Assembly: GCA_017632945.1 (NCBI GenBank)
Contig: JAGBQH010000012.1
Coordinates: 1-64,000 of the forward strand
Direction of reading: 5' to 3'
Length of the DNA: 64,000 nt
DNA from: Aeriscardovia sp.
GTDB taxonomy: Bacteria > Actinomycetota > Actinomycetes > Actinomycetales > Bifidobacteriaceae
Part shown: positions 25,294-34,195 of the stretch, piece by piece
Layout: every line of letters starts with the position of its first letter
Numbering within the stretch: position 1 is the stretch's first letter
Program-made: the position numbers and the translations under genes
Notes under the pieces: model-generated
Told to the model about the DNA's origin: nothing
The model's database searches: none
What the model saw: only the letters and a program-made list of their open reading frames with translations

Positions 25294-27531
25294 AATTTCC
25301 AGGGATTTGTCAGAAGCGGGGAAGCAAATTGAGCCGTACCCCTTGAAATTAATCCTCACCCTCGTTCCGGTAGGGGTGAAAAAGACTTTCTGCACTGTTC
25401 CAAGGCCCATGGTTTTGTGGATTACATACGCCCCCGGGATAAGCTCTCCCTTTTCTTTCCCTAAATCTTCCTCCAGCTCCCCAGGATTCCTAGAAGAAAG
25501 GGGACCTTCTGAAAACAGGGAATCGTAAGAGGAAGAATTTCGCCTTTTAGAGCGCCCTCCAAAGCTAAAGTAAGGGCTCGGCTCCCCTTCTTTCTCTTCC
25601 AAGAGTTCGGGCGGGATCTCGTCTAAGAAGCGGCTGCGGATTCGATTCTCGCGCTTTCCAAATAGAAATCTTTCATCGGAATATGTAAGAAAGAGAAGCT
25701 TTTTGGCCCGGGTAATGGCGACATATGCCAGCCTGCGCTCCTCTTCTTCGTCCTTAAAAGTGGCGTTTGAAGGGGGAAAAATTCCTTCTTCCATTCCTAT
25801 TACAAAAACTATCGGAAATTCCAGGCCTTTGGCGGAGTGGATGGTCATGAGGCTTACGGCCTCCTTTTCGCTTCCTGCCTCCCCTCCGGCCTGCATTAAG
25901 GAAACGTGTTCCAGAAAATCGACGATGGAAGCTTCAGGATCTTGGGTTTCCATCTCCTCTGCAGCTGAGCAGAGTTGGTAGAGGTTCTTATTTCTCTCTT
26001 CCCTGTTTTCACCTTTTTCATCCAACAGCCCGGATTCTTCTACTATCTCTTTGACAAACCCGCTTAGGGGAAGGGAAGAAGAAAGCGCCCTCCACCCCTC
26101 CAGTTTTGCTGCCAGCTCTTTACATGCCCTTCCAATGGCAGGTTTTAAGACGCTTTCTGCCTCCTTAAGGGCCTCCTGGAGGGGTACGCCTTTTTGTAGG
26201 GCGTAGGATGTTAACTTTTCCTGGCTAGTTTTTCCGATGCCTCTTGCGGGAGTGTTTATAATCCTAAGCAGGCTTACATCGTCTTTCGGATTTATGACTG
26301 AAGTTAAGTAGGCTATGGCATCCTTCACTTCTTTTCTGTCGTAGAACTTCTTTCCTCCCCTTATTTGGTAGAAAATTCCCCTTGCCACCAGCTTTTTTTC
26401 CACAGGCTCTGAAAGATCGTTGTTTCTGTACAGGACGGCAAAATCGGAGTAAGAAGTTCCTGAAGAGTGGAGATCTTCAATGGTTGAAGCAACAAAGTCG
26501 GCCTCTTGCATTTCGCTCTCGCACTCGACCAGCTCCACAGCTTTCCCTTTTTCATTTTTTGTCCAGAGCTTTTTATCAATTCTTTTCGGATTGTGCTTTA
26601 TCACGCTGTTGGCTACGGCAAGGATGTTGGGGGTGGAGCGGTAGTTTTGCTCCAAAAGCACCGTCTTTGAGCCTTTAAAGTCATTGGTGAAATTGCGGAT
26701 GATGGAAATATCGGATCCCCTGAAGGCGTATATAGACTGATCTGAATCCCCTACTACCGTGACATAAGCCTGGCGAGAAGCTAAAAGCCTTATGAGTTTG
26801 TACTGAGCGGGATTTGTGTCCTGGTACTCGTCTACAAAGATCCTTGTAAACCTTCTCTGCAGCCTTTCCCTCACTTCCTTGTTCTTTTCCAAAAGTTCTC
26901 CGGCTTTGGAAATTAAGTCGTCAAAATCGACGGCGTTATCTTTGGCCAGCTCCCTTTCATAGTCTCTGTAGATGAGGGCGCTTCTCATATTCCACGGCAT
27001 TTTTTGTAAGTAATCTGCTTCGCGGTTTAGACCCAGATCTTCAAAAACGGCTTTCCAACTTACCCCTCTGTTTTTACACTTTGAGATCCATTTCTTCTGG
27101 GATTTGCACTCTTTATTCACTTCGGATGTAAATCCCATTTTGGAAATAATTTGGCTCAAGGCCTTTGACTTGGCATCATCGTCATATATTGCAAAGTTTT
27201 TATCCAGCCCCACAGAAGCGGGGAACATCCTCAAAAGTCGCGCGCAGGCCGAGTGAAAAGTTGAAATCTGCATGTAGCCCGCGCTTGGGCCCACAAGTGA
27301 CTTTAACCTCTCTTTCATTTCGTTGGCGGCCTTATTGGTAAAAGTGATGGCAATAAAATTGCGCGCTTCGGCTTCTCCCGTCAAAAGTTCATAGGCGATG
27401 CGCCTGGTAAGGACTCTAGTTTTTCCGCTACCGGCGCCTGCTGAAACGAGCAGATATTTTCCCTGGTAGGTTACGGCTTCTCTTTGTTGGGGATTTAAGT
27501 CATCAAGAATTTCTTCAATAGTTTTGGGCAT
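25285..27531 (-). CDS. pcrA: ATP-dependent DNA helicase PcrA/UvrD
   Basis: 3'-5' superfamily 1A helicase, 748 aa, acting in repair and in clearing replication conflicts. Motifs in order: LNPQQREAV (Q motif), SAGAGSGKTRVLTRRI (Walker A), FVDEYQDTN (Walker B), VVGDSDQSIYAFRGSD, LEQNYRSTPNI, MTIHSAKGLEFPIVFV and AITRAKKLLFLTYS. The C-terminal tail has the GAYVIHKTMGLGTVQKV Tudor-like element of UvrD/PcrA that contacts RNA polymerase. Length and motif order are normal. Confidence 0.95.
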   Translation of the reverse strand: MPKTIEEILDDLNPQQREAVTYQGKYLLVSAGAGSGKTRVLTRRIAYELLTGEAEARNFIAITFTNKAANEMKERLKSLVGPSAGYMQISTFHSACARLLRMFPASVGLDKNFAIYDDDAKSKALSQIISKMGFTSEVNKECKSQKKWISKCKNRGVSWKAVFEDLGLNREADYLQKMPWNMRSALIYRDYERELAKDNAVDFDDLISKAGELLEKNKEVRERLQRRFTRIFVDEYQDTNPAQYKLIRLLASRQAYVTVVGDSDQSIYAFRGSDISIIRNFTNDFKGSKTVLLEQNYRSTPNILAVANSVIKHNPKRIDKKLWTKNEKGKAVELVECESEMQEADFVASTIEDLHSSGTSYSDFAVLYRNNDLSEPVEKKLVARGIFYQIRGGKKFYDRKEVKDAIAYLTSVINPKDDVSLLRIINTPARGIGKTSQEKLTSYALQKGVPLQEALKEAESVLKPAIGRACKELAAKLEGWRALSSSLPLSGFVKEIVEESGLLDEKGENREERNKNLYQLCSAAEEMETQDPEASIVDFLEHVSLMQAGGEAGSEKEAVSLMTIHSAKGLEFPIVFVIGMEEGIFPPSNATFKDEEEERRLAYVAITRAKKLLFLTYSDERFLFGKRENRIRSRFLDEIPPELLEEKEGEPSPYFSFGGRSKRRNSSSYDSLFSEGPLSSRNPGELEEDLGKEKGELIPGAYVIHKTMGLGTVQKVFFTPTGTRVRINFKGYGSICFPASDKSLEILD

Positions 27532-27589
27532 AGATACCTTTAGGCAAGTAGGGGGCTAAACGCATAAAGCAAAGGAAAGGAAATGGCGG

Positions 27590-28849
27590 CTAATTTGCAG
27601 GAGCTGCCTTTTGGGTTGAAGCCTGCTCCTCTTGACGCTCAGAAGCGGGAGCCAGGCCGCTTTGAAAATCGCTCACGCCCTTTTGCAGCCTTCCAAGGGC
27701 ATCGTCAAGTTCGGAGCGCGGGCAGGCCACGTTCATTCTCAAAAACATCCTTCCATTCCCCCGGAACTTGTCTCCGGAAAGAAGGATCAAACCGGTATCC
27801 TCTTCAAGATAGTTGGCCAGATCTCTGGAAGTCTTTCCTTTAGAGGAAGCCAAGAGGGCGCTGCAGTCTAGCCACATAAGGTAGGTGGCCTGGGAGGGAA
27901 CGGGCTTTATTTCGGGGATAGTAGAAGAGAGGAACTGCTTTGCGTGATCGATATTTCCCCACAGGTAGTTTTTGAGGGCGACCACCCAGTCGTCTGAATT
28001 TTGATAGGCGGCAATAGTTCCTTGAAGGGAGGTTGTGCCCGGAGAAATTATGTCTGCAATGGCAAAGCCCCTGGAGCAAATTTCCCTAAGCGCCCTGTCA
28101 GGGATTATGGCGCTTGCAGAGTGAAGGCCAGGAGTGTTGAAGGTCTTTGAGGTGCTGGTAAGCATTATGGCCACGTTTGTGAGGTCTTTGGGGAGGCTGA
28201 GGATTGGAGTATAACTCTGTCCTGGCTCCAGAACCAGATCTCCCCAGATTTCATCACACACTACGGTTATATGGTAAGTGTGGGCCATGCGCAAAATTGT
28301 GGTCAGCTCGCTTTGCTTCCAGCAGGTTCCTGTGGGATTGCAGGGATTTGCCAGGAGCATCAGGGATGCATGTCCATTGGAAAATGCATTTTCCAATAGA
28401 TCCCAGTTTATTGAGTATTCGTTCACAGAAGAGTCATAGTCCAAGGGGACTTCTATTACATGCCTGCCGTTATCGAAGATGACGTTGAAATAGGCATTAC
28501 AAATCGGGGTGAGCATTACTATGTTGTCGCCTATGTTGCTCAGGCGCTGAATTATTACCGATATAGCGGGAATGACGCCGTTGCAGTATAAAATCCATTC
28601 TTTGGCAGGTTCCCAGTTGTGCTTGGAAGTGCACCACCTGATTATGGACTGATAGTAGTCATCTTTCGGGATCTCGTAGCCGTAGATCCTAGTACTAATC
28701 TTCTTTTCAAGAGCGCTTATGATGGCGGGGGAGGTCTTGAAATCCATATCCGCGATTGTCATGGGAAGCTGGCCCTCTTGCACGTCCCACTTCACAGAAT
28801 TGGTATTCATGCGGTTTATAACCGCATCAAATTCAAATTCATCGGGCAT
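27590..28849 (-). CDS. MalY/PatB-type PLP-dependent C-S lyase (putative cystathionine beta-lyase)
   Basis: About 419 aa. It starts FEFDAVINRMNTNSVKWDV and carries MTIADMDFKTSPAI, the usual MalY/PatB opening; LLANPCNPTGTCW is the NP-G loop, VCDEIWGDLVLEPG carries the Asp, and TSTSKTFNTPGLHSA the PLP lysine. Known members split cystathionine or cysteine conjugates into a thiol, pyruvate and ammonia. ATG 28849 is chosen because CGAGG lies about eight bases upstream. The C-terminus has an extra Gln/Ala-rich tail of about 25 residues. Confidence 0.88.
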   Translation of the reverse strand: MPDEFEFDAVINRMNTNSVKWDVQEGQLPMTIADMDFKTSPAIISALEKKISTRIYGYEIPKDDYYQSIIRWCTSKHNWEPAKEWILYCNGVIPAISVIIQRLSNIGDNIVMLTPICNAYFNVIFDNGRHVIEVPLDYDSSVNEYSINWDLLENAFSNGHASLMLLANPCNPTGTCWKQSELTTILRMAHTYHITVVCDEIWGDLVLEPGQSYTPILSLPKDLTNVAIMLTSTSKTFNTPGLHSASAIIPDRALREICSRGFAIADIISPGTTSLQGTIAAYQNSDDWVVALKNYLWGNIDHAKQFLSSTIPEIKPVPSQATYLMWLDCSALLASSKGKTSRDLANYLEEDTGLILLSGDKFRGNGRMFLRMNVACPRSELDDALGRLQKGVSDFQSGLAPASERQEEQASTQKAAPAN

Positions 28850-28900
28850 TTTGTTCACCTCGGTTTAAATATCCCAATATCTAATAGTACAAAGATGAGC

Positions 28901-29446
28901 TTAAACTAGGCGCCACTTGACTACCACAAGCTGGTTTATGGACCAGTACAAAACCCCGTAAAGGCCTCCTCCTATTCCCGAAAGGAAGGCCACCATCCAC
29001 GCCGGGTAGCGGCTCTTAACCACAAACAGGGCAAGAAAGCCCATACACAGCCCTATTCCTATAAACAGCACGCAGTTGGACCAGAAGATTCTGAGCACCC
29101 GGATTTTGTGCAACCTCCGGCTCTCCCCCTCTATACGCGTCACGCTCTTTTGGATTTGGGAAATTATAAACAGGCTGTAGGCCAATTCCACTGCGGTAAA
29201 GCAGGCGGTTATTAAAACTATCTTGGAGAAGCGGTAATTCTTTTTATCTGCACACCAAAACAGCACGGTCCAAATAATGAAAAAGGCGAGGGCATTGAGC
29301 ACGTAAAGAAGCCATTTGCTGAAAGTCGGTCTTGTATCTACTGTCTTAGCCTTTGCCCTGGCGGCCAGAACGACTTTCCTCCTCTGCTTTTTTTCATTTC
29401 TTCTCTCCAGCTGTTGGGCTGTCAGCTTCTTCTTTCTATTTGCCAT
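28901..29446 (-). CDS. Polytopic membrane protein of unknown function
   Basis: 181 aa. A very basic N-terminus (about 35 residues, rich in Lys and Arg) precedes four hydrophobic segments: WLLYVLNALAFFIIWTVLFW, VLITACFTAVELAYSLFII, NCVLFIGIGLCMGFLALFVV and a final one near WMVAFLSGIGGGLYGVLYW. I do not recognise a family. It is divergent from the DUF2871-like gene, with about 100 bases between them. Confidence 0.7.
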   Translation of the reverse strand: MANRKKKLTAQQLERRNEKKQRRKVVLAARAKAKTVDTRPTFSKWLLYVLNALAFFIIWTVLFWCADKKNYRFSKIVLITACFTAVELAYSLFIISQIQKSVTRIEGESRRLHKIRVLRIFWSNCVLFIGIGLCMGFLALFVVKSRYPAWMVAFLSGIGGGLYGVLYWSINQLVVVKWRLV

Positions 29447-29545
29447 TCTCTACCTTTTGTTGCCTCAGGCCAGATCCGCCTACTTATCTTGTTAGACGAT
29501 TAAATTATATTGATAGCAAAAGGTTAAACAGAACGGAGCGAGGGA

Positions 29546-29971
29546 ATGAAAGTTTGTTTGGGATTTGCCGTGTTCTATATGGTTTTGGGGCTTTGCCTAG
29601 GGGTTTTTGCTCGCGAATACACGAAAAGGAAAGGGCTAGATCCGGCAGAGGCTAAGAAAACCAATCTCATAGATCTTCATCCCCATACCCTGATACTGGG
29701 GATGTTTATGTTCCTGATTCTTAGCATATTTGGTTATTTTTCCCACTCTTTTGCCGCCGACAGGGCCTTATTTATTTGGTTCATGATATTTTACAATATC
29801 GGCGTACTCGGAACGGTATTCATGCTCTTTGTGAGGGGAATGGTACAGTTAGGTTCCAAAACTCCCGGCAAAAAAGAAAATGCGATGATTTCGGGGTGTG
29901 CCGGCCTTATGCATATAATTCTTTCCGTAGGGCTCATCCTGCTTTTCTGCACCCTTTACCATTGCCTGTAA
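29546..29971 (+). CDS. DUF2871-like four-helix membrane protein
   Basis: 141 aa with four membrane helices. The second begins right after NLIDLHPHTLILGMFMFLIL; a HPHT motif at a helix start followed by another histidine (MHIILSVGL) in the last helix is the pattern I associate with DUF2871 and resembles metal- or haem-binding histidines of oxidase-like proteins. That link is inference. Good ribosome-binding site (GGAGCGAGGGA). Single gene, convergent with the surface-protein pair. Confidence 0.7.
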   Translation: MKVCLGFAVFYMVLGLCLGVFAREYTKRKGLDPAEAKKTNLIDLHPHTLILGMFMFLILSIFGYFSHSFAADRALFIWFMIFYNIGVLGTVFMLFVRGMVQLGSKTPGKKENAMISGCAGLMHIILSVGLILLFCTLYHCL

Positions 29972-30028
29972 TCTAATTTATTTTTATCAGCAGCAACGCC
30001 CTGTTTTTGCCTTGCAGCACGGGCCGTT

Positions 30029-33000
30029 TTACCCTTTTTTCATCCTCTTTTTAGCCAGCACCATTCCTGCCGCGGACATAAGTATTATCACCAAGCTTAA
30101 AAGCAAGATTAAAACCACTCCTTTTCCTCCTGTTAGCGGGAGGTTGTGGACAGATTCCTTCTTTTCCTGAATGCTAACTTCACTTGAATTTGACTGAACG
30201 GAGTACTCGCCCAGAGGCGAAGAAGAGAAGGAAGAGGTAGAAGAAATTTGGTTTGAATTAGCTTTAAAAGATGCGTTCTGGTTTAAAAATCCGACAAAAT
30301 CCACTTCCAAATTTCCCGAGGGGGCCAAATCGTTGGAAGTGATGTAGGAGAGGGAGGCTGGGCTAAAGGCAACAGTTAAACTCTGCCCTCCCTTAAGTTC
30401 AGGCGAATTGGAGGAACTTAGCACTTTAACCCCGGGTATGGAAGTGAGGGGCTTTCCCCCTATAGTAAAGTAAGCTGCATTTTCCGCCAAAGATCCGTTG
30501 TAAACGCTTACCCCCGACTTTGGATCTATTTCTAACCTGTAATAGCCATAGTTTCCAACCATCTTAGAAGCCTCGGGGAGGGAAGAAGTGATCCTAAAGT
30601 CTATCGGAGCATTTTGCGGGTAAGAAGGGGTGGACTGCGGTTTTCCATCCTTAACAACCTGGAGGGTGTCTGTAGGAGAAGACATTTGGAAGTTGGAAAT
30701 ATAGACCGAGGTGGCCTTATAGCTGCTCAACTGGTACTGCCAGCCTTTGTGGAAGTTTACCGTAGGTTTAGACAATCCCCACTGGCCGTCAGATTCTGTC
30801 CACCATCCGCTGGAACGCTGGGGATCTCCTGGAGAATTACTCTCGTAGCCCGCAAATGCATAGAGGGGATTTGAGGTGGAGGCATCAGAATTTAATTGCC
30901 CGTAGAAAATTATGGCAAACTTGTCTCCCGGCTTTAGCCCTCCGCTTGGCCAGTAAGCCTTGGAAGTGAAAGTTGCCGGAATCTGTCCATTTTCTTCTAT
31001 GTACTTTATGCCCGCAGAATTGAAGGCTAGTCCCCAGTAGGATGAGTCATCTGAAGAGATGGTTGGAGAGTTGGAAGCTGTTCCCGAAATGTACTGCTGG
31101 CCTTCTTCCTGCTCCTGGGGAGAAAGCCCCCCAAAGACCGTGCTGTCGTTGATGAGGGAGCCGTACTGGTACTGGAGACCCGCTACGGTCACTGTCGGGG
31201 AAATATAAGTTTGAACATCCACTCCCTTCCCGGGTGCTATTTGAATTCCGTACCATCCTGGAACTGAGATAGACTTTGCCGCCTGGGCCGTATTGGAAAG
31301 AGAATCTGGATTAGGAAGGGTAAGGGTCAACTGAAATTCTATAGATTCTCCCGGAGTGTAGACAGGATTTCTTTCCAAAAGCCCTGTGGACTGGTTTACA
31401 ACGTTTAACTGGGCCGTTAGTGGGGTGGAAATTCCGTTGTACTTTATTCCCAGGGATGCCAAGGTAGATTTCTTGGTTATAGTTTCGCCGTTCTTGTCCC
31501 CTTCATACTGGCTATAGGCAGTATCCCTGCAATTTCCCTGGTAGGAAACCGCAGAAGAATTGAGTTCCCCCGGGAAGGTTAGGGCAAAAAGAGACCCTGG
31601 ATCGATTCCCGGCTTTGTGGCCTGGGTAGCGCTCCTGGTGGCAGGGGCAAGGCCATTCTTCTCGATGTATTCTACAGATTGCCGGGTCAGGTCCACTTCA
31701 AAACTTTCCTGCCCCGATTCATCTCCCTCTATCCACTCTTCTTGAGAAGAAGATGAAATTTGAATGCCTGGAATGCTAAGCAGTGGCAAGCCCGCCAGTT
31801 CAAAATCCGAAGCGGCCTCTTTGGGATTTTCCACGCTCACTCCCGTCAGAGGGATGTCATAAAGATCGAAGTTGGCCCACTGCCCGCTCATTTGAGAAGG
31901 ATTGGGCAGAGCAGAGGAGAGCTGAAACTGCATCGGAGTTCCGATGCCTGCGTAGGGATACTGGTTGAGGTATCCGTGGTTTACCATGCTCAGATTTGCA
32001 GCTGGGTACACCTGCAGAGTTTGAGGGACTAAAGTGAGGGTCTGAGAGGAAGAGGGAGAGAAGTTTTTGATTTCTACCGACTTTGAAGGAGTGGAAGAGG
32101 CGGAAGATGAACTTTGGGAAGAAGTCTGGCTTTCAGAGGCCCAGCCTACCTGGGCTTCATCTGTCACATCCCCCGAGGCGGCGCTTGTGACAAACCCGGA
32201 GAAAGTTATTGCAAATTTGTCTCCGGGAGCCAAGCCTGCAGCTTTTCCCTGAGGAGAGGCGGAGGTGGCTGCAGATACTCCTTTTTGTTCAATTTCTTCG
32301 ATTTCAGAGGGAGTTAAGATTAGCTCCCAATAGTTGGAACCGTCGCTAGTTCCTTCAATCATCGGATTTTTGGAATCCGAAGGGCTGGTAGTAAAAGGCA
32401 AATTGGTGTAAAGGGCATACACTTCCCTGAAAATACTTAGTGGCATGCCCGCTATGGTGATGTCTCCGATATAGGCACGGTCATTTTGTATGTAGTTGGG
32501 GTTCTCTACGGCAAGGCCCGCTCCCGGAATATTTTTAATCACGAGTACGGAATTATCCTTTGCCATTTGCGAAGGATTGGGGAGGGGGAGGGTAATTTGA
32601 AACTTATGCACACCCAGGCGCGAAACTATCATTTTTGATGGATCGGAGGGGGACTCCAGGGAGGTCATGTAGTAATGGGGATTGGAAGTGTCTACCAGGC
32701 CTTGGCTATTTAAAAAGTTGAAGGAAAGGTCTTCCGGAATGCTCTCCTGCTGCCCTGTAGGAGTGAAACTAAGCTGCGCATCTTGAGAAGAAGTTAGGGT
32801 CCAGTTTCCCGAGTCTTGCATAAGCCCCACCCGGGCCTTCAAGATAGTTTCCTGGGTGGCAGAAGAATTAAGTTCTCCTGTAAAAGTCAGGGCGAAAGGC
32901 GAACCCACGGCAATTTTGGGGCTGGAAGACTGGGGGGAGGAAGCCGTAGCGGGAGAGAAGCCTGCTTTTTCTATTTTTTCTATGTCTTCCGCTGTAAGTT

Positions 33001-34090
33001 CAAGGATCCAATAGGCAAATTTGCCTCCCTCTACGCTTTCGGACTCTGAGGAAGGTTGCACTTTCCATCCCGATGGAAGCGAAGAGAGTGGAAGTCCTGC
33101 CACTTTAACTTGTCCAAGGTTTGTCAGGCTGATGCCTAAGGAAGGAATGAGTTCAAAAGAGAAATATGAAGAGCTTCCGGTAAGGGAAGAGGGATCCGGG
33201 AGGGTAGCCACTGCTTGGAAGTCAATCGGAGTTCCCGGCTGAACCTCTATTTTTTGCTTATCATCAAAAAGGCCGGATTTTATCTCTCCTAGTTCTATAT
33301 TTAAATGGCTTTCATTCGTCAGAGCTTTGGCGCCCATGTCCAAAGTGTCTGTCGATGCCCCCACCCAAGAACTTGGAGCTTGGCCACTGAAACTGGGCCA
33401 TCCTGCCCATGCTGTAAGGGCATCTTTTTTTCCGGAAGAGTTGACACTTATCTTGGCATAAAATACTATGCCAAATCTTTCTCCGGGCTGAAGGCCGGGG
33501 CTGGAAGACTGGGGAGAAGAAGCCGTAGCTGCCTTGTATCCGTTCTGTTCCAAAAAAGTAATAAAAGCTGATGTAAGGGTGAGAGTCCACTGCGTGCCCC
33601 AGTAAACAGGCGAAGAAGTGCCAGTCATCTGCACTCCCTCGAGGTTTCCCTGATACATTTGCTCTAGCAGTCCAACATTGGGATTGGAATTTGAAGAGGC
33701 TGTTGATATGTTCATGCCTGCAAATTCAGGGGCCAGATCATAGCCCATCCACGTTTGCCCTATGCCTAAGTTCAGTTCTGACACTCCTCCGGCGGCTACG
33801 GCCGAAATAGCATAGCCCGTGGCATTGCTTTCATTGTTTACCTGTTGAACGCTTGGGAGCACTGCGCTGAGCTGCAGCTTATAGTAGGGCTGTTTCTCAT
33901 TAAAGTTTGGATTGGTTTCTACAAGGCCATCAGAATTTAAGACATTTATCTGTACATCTGGATTAAATGCGGCGTTGGCGTAGGATCGCAATCCAAATGA
34001 CAAAGCTATTGCCAAAGCGCAGATTATAACTAAGAAACAAAGAACGATCTTTTTAGGTGTTTTTTTGCGAATGCGACGGTAAACTTCCAA
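30029..34090 (-). CDS. Giant LPxTG wall-anchored surface protein with six diverged repeat units (protein A)
   Basis: 1353 aa. The N-terminus has a basic start and a hydrophobic core (IVLCFLVIICALAIALSFGL), a Sec signal peptide ending near residue 40. The C-terminus is a full sorting signal: LPLTG at 1317-1321, a hydrophobic span and a KKRMKKG tail, so sortase should link it to peptidoglycan. Between lie six units, about residues 42-262, 263-454, 455-698, 699-893, 894-1139 and 1140-1310. Each has a strand start (LNV..NSDGLVE), an LPxPSxM stretch, a VAGLPLSS element, an IExIEKxG helix, and a close such as PGDKFAITFSGxLNSSA. I do not know the repeat family; an adhesin or ligand-binding stalk is likely. 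TTG start after CGGAGGTAAGGC. Confidence 0.85.
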   Translation of the reverse strand: MEVYRRIRKKTPKKIVLCFLVIICALAIALSFGLRSYANAAFNPDVQINVLNSDGLVETNPNFNEKQPYYKLQLSAVLPSVQQVNNESNATGYAISAVAAGGVSELNLGIGQTWMGYDLAPEFAGMNISTASSNSNPNVGLLEQMYQGNLEGVQMTGTSSPVYWGTQWTLTLTSAFITFLEQNGYKAATASSPQSSSPGLQPGERFGIVFYAKISVNSSGKKDALTAWAGWPSFSGQAPSSWVGASTDTLDMGAKALTNESHLNIELGEIKSGLFDDKQKIEVQPGTPIDFQAVATLPDPSSLTGSSSYFSFELIPSLGISLTNLGQVKVAGLPLSSLPSGWKVQPSSESESVEGGKFAYWILELTAEDIEKIEKAGFSPATASSPQSSSPKIAVGSPFALTFTGELNSSATQETILKARVGLMQDSGNWTLTSSQDAQLSFTPTGQQESIPEDLSFNFLNSQGLVDTSNPHYYMTSLESPSDPSKMIVSRLGVHKFQITLPLPNPSQMAKDNSVLVIKNIPGAGLAVENPNYIQNDRAYIGDITIAGMPLSIFREVYALYTNLPFTTSPSDSKNPMIEGTSDGSNYWELILTPSEIEEIEQKGVSAATSASPQGKAAGLAPGDKFAITFSGFVTSAASGDVTDEAQVGWASESQTSSQSSSSASSTPSKSVEIKNFSPSSSQTLTLVPQTLQVYPAANLSMVNHGYLNQYPYAGIGTPMQFQLSSALPNPSQMSGQWANFDLYDIPLTGVSVENPKEAASDFELAGLPLLSIPGIQISSSSQEEWIEGDESGQESFEVDLTRQSVEYIEKNGLAPATRSATQATKPGIDPGSLFALTFPGELNSSAVSYQGNCRDTAYSQYEGDKNGETITKKSTLASLGIKYNGISTPLTAQLNVVNQSTGLLERNPVYTPGESIEFQLTLTLPNPDSLSNTAQAAKSISVPGWYGIQIAPGKGVDVQTYISPTVTVAGLQYQYGSLINDSTVFGGLSPQEQEEGQQYISGTASNSPTISSDDSSYWGLAFNSAGIKYIEENGQIPATFTSKAYWPSGGLKPGDKFAIIFYGQLNSDASTSNPLYAFAGYESNSPGDPQRSSGWWTESDGQWGLSKPTVNFHKGWQYQLSSYKATSVYISNFQMSSPTDTLQVVKDGKPQSTPSYPQNAPIDFRITSSLPEASKMVGNYGYYRLEIDPKSGVSVYNGSLAENAAYFTIGGKPLTSIPGVKVLSSSNSPELKGGQSLTVAFSPASLSYITSNDLAPSGNLEVDFVGFLNQNASFKANSNQISSTSSFSSSPLGEYSVQSNSSEVSIQEKKESVHNLPLTGGKGVVLILLLSLVIILMSAAGMVLAKKRMKKG
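30161..33967 (-). repeat. Six protein-level repeat units in surface protein A
   Basis: Unit DNA limits, from N- to C-terminus: 33967-33305, 33304-32729, 32728-31997, 31996-31412, 31411-30674, 30673-30161. Units 1 and 2 share an exact PATASSPQSSSP-type block (ATASSPQSSSP); units 3 and 4 keep SATxxSxQ variants; unit 6 has lost most of this block. Units are not recent copies: DNA similarity between them is low except in that block. Confidence 0.7.
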
Positions 34091-34195
34091 GCCTTACCTC
34101 CGTAGCTGCCAAACTAATGTAATGGTTCTTCTTTCACTATATATGTTCCGCCCCCGCGCCTCCTCTCAGGGGAAGCATTTCTTCTCCCTTTTTTC

